Below, piece after piece: positions 26,161-33,141 of a stretch of DNA of 63,572 nucleotides. Each line of letters opens with the position of its first letter. Position 1 is the stretch's first letter. This stretch comes from a bacterium (lineage in GTDB: Bacteria; Babelota; Babeliae; Babelales; UASB340), in the NCBI GenBank assembly GCA_030629005.1, contig DAOVPV010000008.1, forward strand, positions 1-63,572. The letters run 5' to 3'. The notes below the pieces were generated by a model. It made no database searches. It had not been told where the DNA came from and was given only the letters and a program-made list of their open reading frames with translations. The translations under genes and the position numbers were made by a program.

Positions 26161-28038
26161 ATGAATCAAATGAAAGTATGTATCATTTTTATTGCAACAA
26201 TTTTTATATTTCAACAAAATATCTATACGATGACACTTACAGAGCCGACTTTACCTGAAGAGATAGTTTTACCCGAAAACCCTACATTCGAACAAATTAA
26301 ACTTTTTATAGAAACAAAAGAGAATAAAAATGACGATGACCTTATCGAGCTAGAAAGAATTGCTCGATGTTTTATCTTCGAAAGTCCAGATTCAGCAAAA
26401 ATAGATCAAGCTCTTCAAATTTTTGAATATCTATTTAAGCAAGCTAGCAGACAAGAAAATATTCGTTTCGCAATAGATCTTATGAATAAAAGCGAAGATT
26501 TCATCATAGCTTTTTCGCAAATGAATTTTAATCTCGCCATAAATCTTTTAAATTTATTATATGACAATCTAGATCTAACATATGGGCAGGTATATCGTTA
26601 TCTTGAGCGAATAATGTACAACAACCCTCAAAGGCTACAACAATATATCAACCTATGCACAGAAAGGTTATATTCAACAGAATACGCAAATCAAGATAGA
26701 ACCTCAGACTTCATTAATGACAACATTATTTTTAAAAAAGATTCCGTTGAAAAAGCAGATGTTATTATTATAGGAGACCTACACGGAAATTTTTATTGTT
26801 TAGACGATATTATACAAGATTTAATAAATAAAGAAATTTTATCCCCAACCTTAAGACTTCTAAACAATTACAAGCTTGTGTGTCTGGGAGATTATGTTGA
26901 TAGGGGAGATAAATCGTTAGAAACATTAGCAATGCTCATGTACATAAAACGCAGAAACCCAGAAAACGTCATATTATTACAAGGCAACCATGAGCTAGAC
27001 GTACCGATTGGAACGATACGCCGCTCATGGAAAGAATATGGTTTTAAAAACGAAATAATCAACAAAACAGGAAAAGAAAATTCAAAAGAAATCCTTAATA
27101 AAATATCCCAATATTTTAACTACTTACCAGTAATGTATTTTATAAAAGATAGGCAAGAACAAATCTTTATGTTTAGCCACAGTCCATGGGATTATTTCAT
27201 AGAGACAAACATCAAACCAAACTTTTTAGATACAAATTATTTATATTACTATATCCCAAAAACAATCCCTAATATATTCCGAATAGTTTGGAACGACATA
27301 GACCCTCTAGAAGACGACAAATATTTTATCCCAAATGTAGATCGAGGCTTTGACGAGGAAAGCAAAGTAAGAGTATACGATCTAACCAAAGTGTTAGAAA
27401 TAAGAAAATCCTGCAATATTGTCGCTAGCTTTTTTGGTCATATGCACGAAGTACCAAAAATCCTCCAAGAGTGTCCTTTAGACGAATCTTCAGACGAATC
27501 TTCAGACGAATCTTCAGACGAATCTTCAGACGAATCTTCAGACGAATCTTCAGACAAACCCTTAGATAAACCCTTAGATAAACCCTTAGATAAACCCTTA
27601 GACAAACCTTTAGATAAACCCTGTCCGGGTTATGCCACTATCAAAAACACAATGTTCCCTATTATAAGTGCAACTCTTTTCACATTAGAACATGGCTACC
27701 AATGGAAATATTATCCATCATATTTCATACTTAATATTAATAGAGATACTTGGAATGTAGATGGGTTTATCACAAGAGAAGAAATACTTCCAATTATAGA
27801 AGAAGGACCAGCACTAACGATTCCTAGAATTATAATAGAAGAATCCTTTGAAGCACCAAGAAGCTCTACAGAAGAAGCCGTTGAATATGCTCAGCCAGCA
27901 AGAGACTATGACGCCGTGTATGAATCTGTAAGAAGTGGAAGAGAATATCAAAAAAGAGAACCAATCGACCAAGATTATAGAGAACCAAAAGGCATTTGGG
28001 CAAATGTAAAAAAATTTTTTAAAAGATTATTTGATTAA
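26161..28038 (+). CDS. Exported PPP-family metallophosphatase with DESS/DKPL tandem repeat
   Basis: 625 aa. Signal-peptide-like start (VCIIFIATIFIFQQNIYTM), a helical N-domain to about 195, then a PPP-type phosphatase: GDLHG at 205-209, GDYVDRG at 243-249, GNHE at 275-278, FSHSPW and FGHMHE as later metal ligands. The order matches protein serine/threonine and diadenosine-tetraphosphate phosphatases. A run of six DESS and six DKPL/DKPC units interrupts the domain right after FGHMHE. The C-terminal 100 residues are acidic and end in a basic KKFFKRLFD. SD AAGGGGG. The export and repeats suggest a host-facing protein; that is inference. Confidence 0.8.
   Translation: MNQMKVCIIFIATIFIFQQNIYTMTLTEPTLPEEIVLPENPTFEQIKLFIETKENKNDDDLIELERIARCFIFESPDSAKIDQALQIFEYLFKQASRQENIRFAIDLMNKSEDFIIAFSQMNFNLAINLLNLLYDNLDLTYGQVYRYLERIMYNNPQRLQQYINLCTERLYSTEYANQDRTSDFINDNIIFKKDSVEKADVIIIGDLHGNFYCLDDIIQDLINKEILSPTLRLLNNYKLVCLGDYVDRGDKSLETLAMLMYIKRRNPENVILLQGNHELDVPIGTIRRSWKEYGFKNEIINKTGKENSKEILNKISQYFNYLPVMYFIKDRQEQIFMFSHSPWDYFIETNIKPNFLDTNYLYYYIPKTIPNIFRIVWNDIDPLEDDKYFIPNVDRGFDEESKVRVYDLTKVLEIRKSCNIVASFFGHMHEVPKILQECPLDESSDESSDESSDESSDESSDESSDKPLDKPLDKPLDKPLDKPLDKPCPGYATIKNTMFPIISATLFTLEHGYQWKYYPSYFILNINRDTWNVDGFITREEILPIIEEGPALTIPRIIIEESFEAPRSSTEEAVEYAQPARDYDAVYESVRSGREYQKREPIDQDYREPKGIWANVKKFFKRLFD
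27481..27624 (+). repeat. 12-base tandem repeat array (6 + 6 units)
   Basis: Six perfect copies of GACGAATCTTCA (DESS) at 27481-27552, then six near-perfect copies of GATAAACCCTTA (DKPL) at 27553-27624, all in frame. Units are multiples of three, so copy-number change would alter length without a frameshift. Confidence 0.95.
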
Positions 28039-28128
28039 ATATTTATTTAGATCACAAGTCTGCGCGGCACACAATTTTTCTTATCTTAACCAAACTTCTT
28101 GATTTTCAATGAATCTGTATATGAAAAG

Positions 28129-28148
28129 ATTTTTGATATATCAAAAAT
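28129..28148. repeat. 20-base perfect palindrome
   Basis: ATTTTTGATATATCAAAAAT reads the same on both strands. It may be an operator or a cruciform/terminator core for the phosphatase gene ending 91 bases upstream. Confidence 0.6.
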
Positions 28149-28406
28149 TTGCTTTAGTCTAACAACAACTCCAAATCGCTTATCACTCGAAAGGCAACTA
28201 TTACGTCTTCGAGGACGATCTATAATTCCAAGGCGAACTCCAGGCCCATACAAGCGGCCACCTTCGTTAAAGAAGATTAAACTTTAATCTCAAAATTTAC
28301 TCTAAAAGAATCGGCCGCCACGGTACATCCCCTTTTAGGTTTTTCTTTTTAATCTTTTGATTTTCAATAACTTTAAAAAAAGAATAAGAAAAAAATAAGA
28401 GCAATT

Positions 28407-28476
28407 AAATCGGAAGAAACACACCGGCCTTCGCCAAAGGCTATGGCGGACACGGCGAGTGTGAAATATTTAATGT
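28407..28476 (+). repeat. Dispersed palindromic element split by a nested hairpin insert
   Basis: AAATCGGAAGAA and AATATTTAATGTT are separated by about 45 bases that start CACAC and end GTGTG. Inside them is a second hairpin around CTTCGCCAAAGGC and TATGGCGGACACGG. Compared with the short split copy at 20025, this looks like one hairpin inserted in another, or the short copy is a deletion. Confidence 0.75.
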
Positions 28477-28695
28477 TATTGAGATTTTTATTTTAAAAAT
28501 TAAGAATATAAAAAACGTTTTATTGGTAATTGTAAATCTACTTTTTTTATACAGCGTTATATTGGTTATATAATAAGGAAACATAATTAAATTAGGTACA
28601 TCCCCTTTAAAGTAAAAACTATCAAGCGTAACCTACACTATATTTTAAATCATCTCTTTAATATCTTATTAATATATTTATTAATATGCTTATAT

Positions 28696-28712
28696 AATGT
28701 TTCTTCCGATTT
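28696..28712 (-). repeat. Dispersed palindromic element, partial
   Basis: Minus-strand AAATCGGAAGAAACATT; the right palindrome arm is missing (TATA instead). The hairpin at 28718-28745 follows immediately. Confidence 0.65.
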
Positions 28713-28717
28713 AATTT

Positions 28718-28745
28718 CACGGAGTCAAGAAGCTTCTGCTCCGTG
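28718..28745. repeat. Hairpin CACGGAG/CTCCGTG
   Basis: CACGGAG (28718-28724) pairs with CTCCGTG (28739-28745); the loop contains the palindrome AGAAGCTTCT. It shares the CGGAG/CTCCG end motif with the hairpin at 28867. Confidence 0.7.
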
Positions 28746-28866
28746 TAATACAACCTATCAACACTTTCATCAAAGCATTCAAATTTGCCCTCAGGCAAAA
28801 CTTTCAATCTTTTCTAAACCCATAAGCTTACGTCTTGTACCCAATCACTAAAAAGCAGAAGATTCA

Positions 28867-28912
28867 CAGACGGAGTGAAAATCGGCGAAATATGCGATTT
28901 TCACTCCGTCTG
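28867..28912. repeat. Perfect 18-bp inverted repeat
   Basis: CAGACGGAGTGAAAATCG (28867-28884) is perfectly complementary to 28895-28912 around a 10-base loop. No T run follows on either strand, so it is not a standard terminator. Confidence 0.85.
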
Positions 28913-29060
28913 CAAGCTTAATACAAAAAAATTAATTCTAATTTGAATAAGGCACAAGCACACCTCTTATAAAAATAAAAATGCTAGTTTTAAAAAAGCA
29001 CAATTCAACCAAGCTGCCCAGCATTATGCGACACAGGCCTTACTATAATGCTAACGTTAA

Positions 29061-29083
29061 AATCGGAAAAAATATTTAATATT
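29061..29083 (+). repeat. Dispersed palindromic element with compensated core
   Basis: AATCGGAAAA then AATATTTAATATT. Both arms carry the same C-to-T/G-to-A change, so the palindrome is kept although its sequence differs from the consensus. Confidence 0.8.
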
Positions 29084-29330
29084 AAAGACTAGATATCTGT
29101 TCAAACTTCCCATGCACAAACCTGAGCGATGCGGACTAAGATTTTTTATGTAAACCTTGACAGATCTACACAACAGAACTAAAATATTATAAGTTTTCAA
29201 ATCTTTGATAAGTTGGCTTCTGTAAGCAAACGATTAAACTAGGCTAATTTAAAATAAACATTATTTCAATTTGAAAACAACACATATTGAATTTAAATAA
29301 AAGTTTTAGTGTTAAACTGTAAATTTTTTA

Positions 29331-29354
29331 AAATCGGAAAAAACATTTAATGTT
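29331..29354 (+). repeat. Dispersed palindromic element, first of tandem pair before dnaK
   Basis: AAATCGGAAA then a perfect AACATTTAATGTT core. The second copy follows without a spacer. Confidence 0.88.
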
Positions 29355-29377
29355 GATCGAAAGAAACATTTAATGTT
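29355..29377 (+). repeat. Dispersed palindromic element, second of tandem pair before dnaK
   Basis: GATCGAAAGA then AACATTTAATGTT, abutting the dnaK SD (AGAGGAA) and 13 bases from the ATG. The pair sits where a repressor or RNA structure could affect dnaK expression. No CIRCE element is visible. Confidence 0.88.
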
Positions 29378-29390
29378 AGAGGAATAAATT

Positions 29391-31292
29391 ATGACAAAAA
29401 TTATAGGTATAGATCTTGGAACAACAAACTCTGTTGTTTCATTCATGGAAGGCGGGAACGCTAAAGTTATACCAAATCAAGAAGGTTCCAACACAACTCC
29501 ATCTATTGTTGCTTATACAAAAGATAGTCAACGCTTAGTTGGGGCTGTTGCAAAAAGACAGGCTGTTACAAATCCAGAAAATACAATCTTCTCTGCAAAA
29601 AGATATATTGGTAGAAAATATTCAACTTTAACAAAAGACGAAATTTCCTTGGCACCTTACAAACTCACCTCCGGAAAAAATGATGACATTGTTATAGAAG
29701 TTCAAGGCAAAGAACTTACTCCTCAAGAAATCTCCGCTGCAATTTTACAAAAACTAAAACAAGCGGCTAAAGACTATATCGGAGAAGATGTAAAAGATGC
29801 CGTAATTACAGTTCCTGCATACTTCAATGATGCACAAAGAAAAGCAACTAAAGATGCTGGTCAAATTGCAGGCTTAAATGTAAAAAGAATTATTAACGAA
29901 CCAACCGCTGCTGCTCTAGCATATGGAATGGATAAAAAGAAAAGTGAAATCATCGCAGTTTTTGACTTTGGTGGTGGAACATTCGACATATCAGTTCTTG
30001 AAGTTGGTGATGGTGTTGTTGAAGTTAAATCCACAAATGGTAATACATTATTAGGTGGTGACAACATTGACTCTATCTTAATTAAATATTTCGTAGATGA
30101 ATTCAAAAAAGAGCAAGGCGTTGATCTTACAAAAGATAAAATGGCTTTACAAAGATTAAAAGAGGCTGCAGAAAAAGCAAAAATTGAACTCTCTGCAACA
30201 ACTGAAACCGAAATTAATTTACCATACATCACAGCTGATTCATCTGGACCGAAACACTTAGTTACAAAACTCACAAGAGCTAAATTCGAAAACCTATGTA
30301 AAGATATTTTTGATGGTTTATTTATCCCAACAAAAAAAGCATTAAAAGATGCTGATCTTGATAAGTCAAAAATTGACGAAGTTATATTAGTTGGTGGTTC
30401 AACTCGTATTCCTAAAGTTGCTGAAATGGTAAAAGAGTTTTTTGGTAAAGAACCTAACAAGTCTGTTAACCCTGATGAAGTTGTATCACTTGGTGCAGCA
30501 ATTCAAGGTGGCGTTTTAGCCGGTGATGTTACTGATGTTTTATTATTAGATGTCACCCCACTTTCATTGGGAATTGAAACAATGGGCGGCGTTGCAACAA
30601 AGTTAATTGAACGCAACACAACAATCCCTACAAAAAAATCTCAAGTTTTCTCAACAGCAGAAGCTAACCAAACTGCAGTAGATATTAACATTGTTCAAGG
30701 TGAACGTGAGTTTGCTAAAGACAATAAAACTCTTGGTCGATTTAGATTAGATGGAATTCCTGCAGCACCTAGAGGCGTGCCTCAAATTGAAGTAACATTT
30801 GATATCGATGTAAACGGAATTGTAAATGTTTCTGCAAAAGATAAAGGTACAGGAAAAGTTCAACACATTACAATTTCAGATTCTTCAGGACTTTCTAAAG
30901 AAGAAGTTGAAGATCTTGTAAAACAAGCAAAACAACATGAAGCTGAAGATAAGAAACAAAAAGAAATTGTTGAACAAAGAAATCAATTAGACAACTTAAT
31001 TATGTCTGTCGAAAAAACTATTTCTGAAAATAAAGAAAAGCTTCCTGCTGATGAAGTTGAAAAAGTAGAAGCCGCTCTTGAAGATGCAAAGAAATCGTTA
31101 AAAGAAAATGAAAATGATAGCGATGCACTTAAGAAAGCAAACGAAGACTTAATGAAAGCATCACACAAAATTGCAGAAATTCTTTATAAAGAAGAACAGG
31201 CTAAAGCTACTGCGGACAAGCAAGGATCGGAATCTCAAGAAAAGAATAAAAAAGACGATGGTCCAATCGACGTTGATTCTGAAGAAAAGTAA
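29391..31292 (+). CDS. dnaK: Chaperone protein DnaK (Hsp70)
   Basis: 633 aa, normal length. ATPase domain [17 protein letters not shown], then [37 protein letters not shown] and [12 protein letters not shown]. The substrate domain includes [20 protein letters not shown]. The C-terminal tail ends [11 protein letters not shown], close to the EEVD-like acidic end of bacterial DnaK. SD AGAGGAA at 29378-29384. No grpE or dnaJ is adjacent. Fragments of the 3' end of this gene recur twice downstream (33003-33050 and 35271-35363), so it has been a site of duplication or insertion. Confidence 0.98.
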   Translation: MTKIIGIDLGTTNSVVSFMEGGNAKVIPNQEGSNTTPSIVAYTKDSQRLVGAVAKRQAVTNPENTIFSAKRYIGRKYSTLTKDEISLAPYKLTSGKNDDIVIEVQGKELTPQEISAAILQKLKQAAKDYIGEDVKDAVITVPAYFNDAQRKATKDAGQIAGLNVKRIINEPTAAALAYGMDKKKSEIIAVFDFGGGTFDISVLEVGDGVVEVKSTNGNTLLGGDNIDSILIKYFVDEFKKEQGVDLTKDKMALQRLKEAAEKAKIELSATTETEINLPYITADSSGPKHLVTKLTRAKFENLCKDIFDGLFIPTKKALKDADLDKSKIDEVILVGGSTRIPKVAEMVKEFFGKEPNKSVNPDEVVSLGAAIQGGVLAGDVTDVLLLDVTPLSLGIETMGGVATKLIERNTTIPTKKSQVFSTAEANQTAVDINIVQGEREFAKDNKTLGRFRLDGIPAAPRGVPQIEVTFDIDVNGIVNVSAKDKGTGKVQHITISDSSGLSKEEVEDLVKQAKQHEAEDKKQKEIVEQRNQLDNLIMSVEKTISENKEKLPADEVEKVEAALEDAKKSLKENENDSDALKKANEDLMKASHKIAEILYKEEQAKATADKQGSESQEKNKKDDGPIDVDSEEK

Positions 31293-31307
31293 AACATCTT
31301 TCTAAGT

Positions 31308-31342
31308 AAAAGAAGGCTCGGAGTTTTTCCGAGCCTTCTTTT
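31308..31342 (+). terminator. Intrinsic terminator of dnaK
   Basis: A perfect 15-base arm (31308-31322) pairs with 31328-31342 around GTTTT; the descending arm ends in TTTT. Sixteen bases after the dnaK stop. Confidence 0.92.
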
Positions 31343-31450
31343 ATTCGTTTAACAATTTACAAATTAATTTTCAAATTCATGTTTACCCAACAAGCACTCT
31401 AATTGGCTGTCTATAAAAGATGTTACATTGTCAAATTGATCAAACCCATC

Positions 31451-31530
31451 AACTGGAGCGGTAAAACCCAACGTTGAGAGTTACAAATGCGAATCCGAAA
31501 TAGAATGTTCTGAACTATCTTTCTTCAGAA
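31451..31530. repeat. 80-base direct repeat, copy A
   Basis: Matches 32921-33000 in 76 of 80 positions. It includes the last codons (SEER and stop) of the HEAT-like gene and its 3' flank. Confidence 0.95.
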
Positions 31531-32819
31531 ATATCCAATAACATTTTAGAAAGCTTCTTTGCAGATCGACGAACATCTGGATCTTCATCACCAATTGCCG
31601 CGGCTACCGTCCTCATCGCGATATCACATCCAGGACGATATTTTCTTGCAACCAACTCTCTTAATAATTTCAATGCAACTAGACGAGCACGACAATCATC
31701 ATGGTTAATGTTCGCATTTACTGCGGCTATCGCTGCATCAAAACCATATTCTCTAGCAAGTAGCTCCTTGAATAATTCCAAAGCTAAAAAACTAATCCAA
31801 TCATTCTCACTCTGCATATCAGCTTTTGCTATTTCAATCGCTTCGACAAGTCCTTGACCTTGATTTACTAAAGCTTTAAATAACCCTAAAGCTATAAAAC
31901 TAATCAAACCATTACCACTCTGTATAATATTATCTCTCTGCATACCAGCTTTTGCTGCTTCAATCGCTTCGTCAAATCCTTGACCTTGATTTACTAAAGC
32001 TTCAAATAACCACAAAGCTGCAATACGAGTATCATTATTCTCACTCTGCATACCAGCTTTTGCTGCTTCAATCGCTTCGTCAAATCCTTGACCTTGATCT
32101 ACTAAAGCTTTAAATAACCACAAAGCTACAATACGAGTATCATTATCCTCACTCTGCATACCAGCTTTTGCTGCTTCAATCGCTTCGTCAAATCCTTGAC
32201 CTTGATCTACTAAAGCTTTAAATAACCCCAAAGCTGCAATATGAATCCCATAATTATCTCTTAGCATACCAATACTTGCAGCTTCAATTGCTCCATCAAA
32301 AACATCTGCGTCAATTGATCCATCAAGTAAATCCGTCGTATACTTAAATAAAACATTAAATAAATCTAAAGCTGAACATAAAACCAAATTATCATCACTA
32401 AGCATACAAAACTTTGCGGCTCTAATTGCCTGGTTAACACCATAACCAGATTTAGCCAAAACACTAAATAAACCTAAAGCAGTCCGACAAGCAATAGGAG
32501 AATCCTCTTGAATACCAGCTTCTGCAGCTAAAATTACATCGTTAACAGACATCGTTTTATTTTCAAATGATATCTCCCCATCAACAAAACCCTTATTCTT
32601 TACTGCAATTCTTAAGTTTTCAAGATGGGTTTGCAAAGAAATTTCTGTAAAAGGAACAGGAAAACCTAACAATCGCCATTTAGGCCTATTCTCCAACTCA
32701 GCTTGTTTCCATCGCGATTGCAATTTTCTACGAATAGACGCATTTGCATCTCCCGAGATGACAATTAAAAAAAACAAAAACATCATTGAAATTTTTTTAA
32801 ATCTTAAAAAATTAATCAT
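31515..32819 (-). CDS. Exported HEAT/ARM-like repeat protein with near-identical 36-aa units
   Basis: 434 aa. Signal peptide FLFFLIVISGDANAS. From about residue 85 onward it is a run of two-helix repeats: A-L-x-L-F-K-A-L-V-x-Q-G-Q-G-F-D-E-A-I-E then AAKAGMQSENNDTRI. Spacing is 36 residues, with one 42-residue unit. The central copies are nearly identical in DNA too, so they arose by recent duplication. The repeats look like an alpha-solenoid binding surface. It lies on the opposite strand to dnaK, between two copies of an 80-base repeat. Function unknown; an exported binding protein or effector is plausible. Confidence 0.78.
   Translation of the reverse strand: MINFLRFKKISMMFLFFLIVISGDANASIRRKLQSRWKQAELENRPKWRLLGFPVPFTEISLQTHLENLRIAVKNKGFVDGEISFENKTMSVNDVILAAEAGIQEDSPIACRTALGLFSVLAKSGYGVNQAIRAAKFCMLSDDNLVLCSALDLFNVLFKYTTDLLDGSIDADVFDGAIEAASIGMLRDNYGIHIAALGLFKALVDQGQGFDEAIEAAKAGMQSEDNDTRIVALWLFKALVDQGQGFDEAIEAAKAGMQSENNDTRIAALWLFEALVNQGQGFDEAIEAAKAGMQRDNIIQSGNGLISFIALGLFKALVNQGQGLVEAIEIAKADMQSENDWISFLALELFKELLAREYGFDAAIAAVNANINHDDCRARLVALKLLRELVARKYRPGCDIAMRTVAAAIGDEDPDVRRSAKKLSKMLLDISEER
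31820..32245 (-). repeat. 108-base coding tandem repeats
   Basis: Four to five successive units of about 108 bases, almost identical at the DNA level (for example CTTCGTCAAATCCTTGACCT recurs on the plus strand). They encode the GQGFDEAIEAAKAGMQ repeats. Confidence 0.85.
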
Positions 32820-32920
32820 AAAACCCCAAATAATAATATTTTAATTATCTAAATTCAAGTTGCTAATACAACACTTAATAACTAATATTATCATTCAAGG
32901 CCTCTTTGCACAAGCGCCTC

Positions 32921-33000
32921 AATTGGAACGGTAAAACCCAACGTTGAGAGTTACAAATGCGAATCCGAAATAGAATGTTCAAAACTATCTTTCTTCAGAA
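32921..33000. repeat. 80-base direct repeat, copy B
   Basis: 76 of 80 bases as copy A at 31451. Here the coding part is only a stub. Confidence 0.95.
32985..33000 (-). pseudogene. 3' stub of a deleted HEAT-like paralogue
   Basis: On the minus strand it reads SEER and a stop codon, exactly like the end of the gene at 31515, but nothing homologous precedes it. The remainder appears to be deleted. Confidence 0.65.
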
Positions 33001-33002
33001 TA

Positions 33003-33050
33003 CTTACAAAAAACAAAAGTACCGACCAAAACAAACAAGCAGAAGGAAGT
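33003..33050 (+). pseudogene. dnaK 3'-end fragment, copy 1 (degenerate)
   Basis: Reads LTKNKSTDQNKQAEG, nearly identical to the fragment at 35271, which itself runs into a clear copy of the DnaK tail. Homology stops near 33050. Confidence 0.65.
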
Positions 33051-33088
33051 CTTAAATGCTTTGTTTTTGTTTTTTATTTTTTGATTTA

Positions 33089-33128
33089 CCCTCCTTTTGC
33101 CTTGCTAAAACTAGCCACAAAAGAAGGG
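33089..33128. terminator. Long hairpin behind the second HEAT-like gene
   Basis: CCCTCCTTTTG pairs with CAAAAGAAGGG and GCTA with TAGC around AAAC. There is no clear T run on the minus strand, so it may be an mRNA 3' stabiliser or weak terminator. Confidence 0.5.
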
Positions 33129-33141
33129 TAATATATTTTAA

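Larger units (their letters stand above)
28039..29390. other. Long non-coding, repeat- and hairpin-rich region before dnaK
   Basis: About 1.35 kb without a convincing gene. It contains a 20-base palindrome (28129-28148), a split dispersed element with an inserted hairpin (28407-28476), a partial element (28696-28712) and hairpins at 28718-28745, 28784-28799, 28867-28912 and 29020-29052. One single copy of the element (29061-29083) and two tandem copies directly before dnaK complete it. The phrase GGTACATCCCCTTT occurs twice (about 28321 and 28595). A TTG-started frame at 28099-28287 resembles nothing. It looks like decayed DNA plus dnaK upstream control. Confidence 0.65.
32820..33141. other. 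Scarred spacer between two HEAT-like genes
   Basis: Contains copy B of the 80-base repeat with the last codons of a lost HEAT-like gene, a fragment of the dnaK tail (33003-33050) and a long hairpin (33089-33128). No intact gene. Confidence 0.75.

Noticed and set aside
27481-27624. CRISPR-like short repeats
   Set aside because: Direct 12-base units with no spacers, in frame within a phosphatase gene.
28099-28287. TTG-started 62-codon frame
   Set aside because: No SD, basic low-complexity product, lies in a decayed region; could be a relic but cannot be supported.
29222-29390. CIRCE/HrcA operator before dnaK
   Set aside because: Looked for TTAGCACTC/GAGTGCTAA; absent. Only the dispersed palindrome is there.
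31820-32245. CRISPR-like array
   Set aside because: The 108-base units are continuous coding repeats without spacers, and no cas genes are present.
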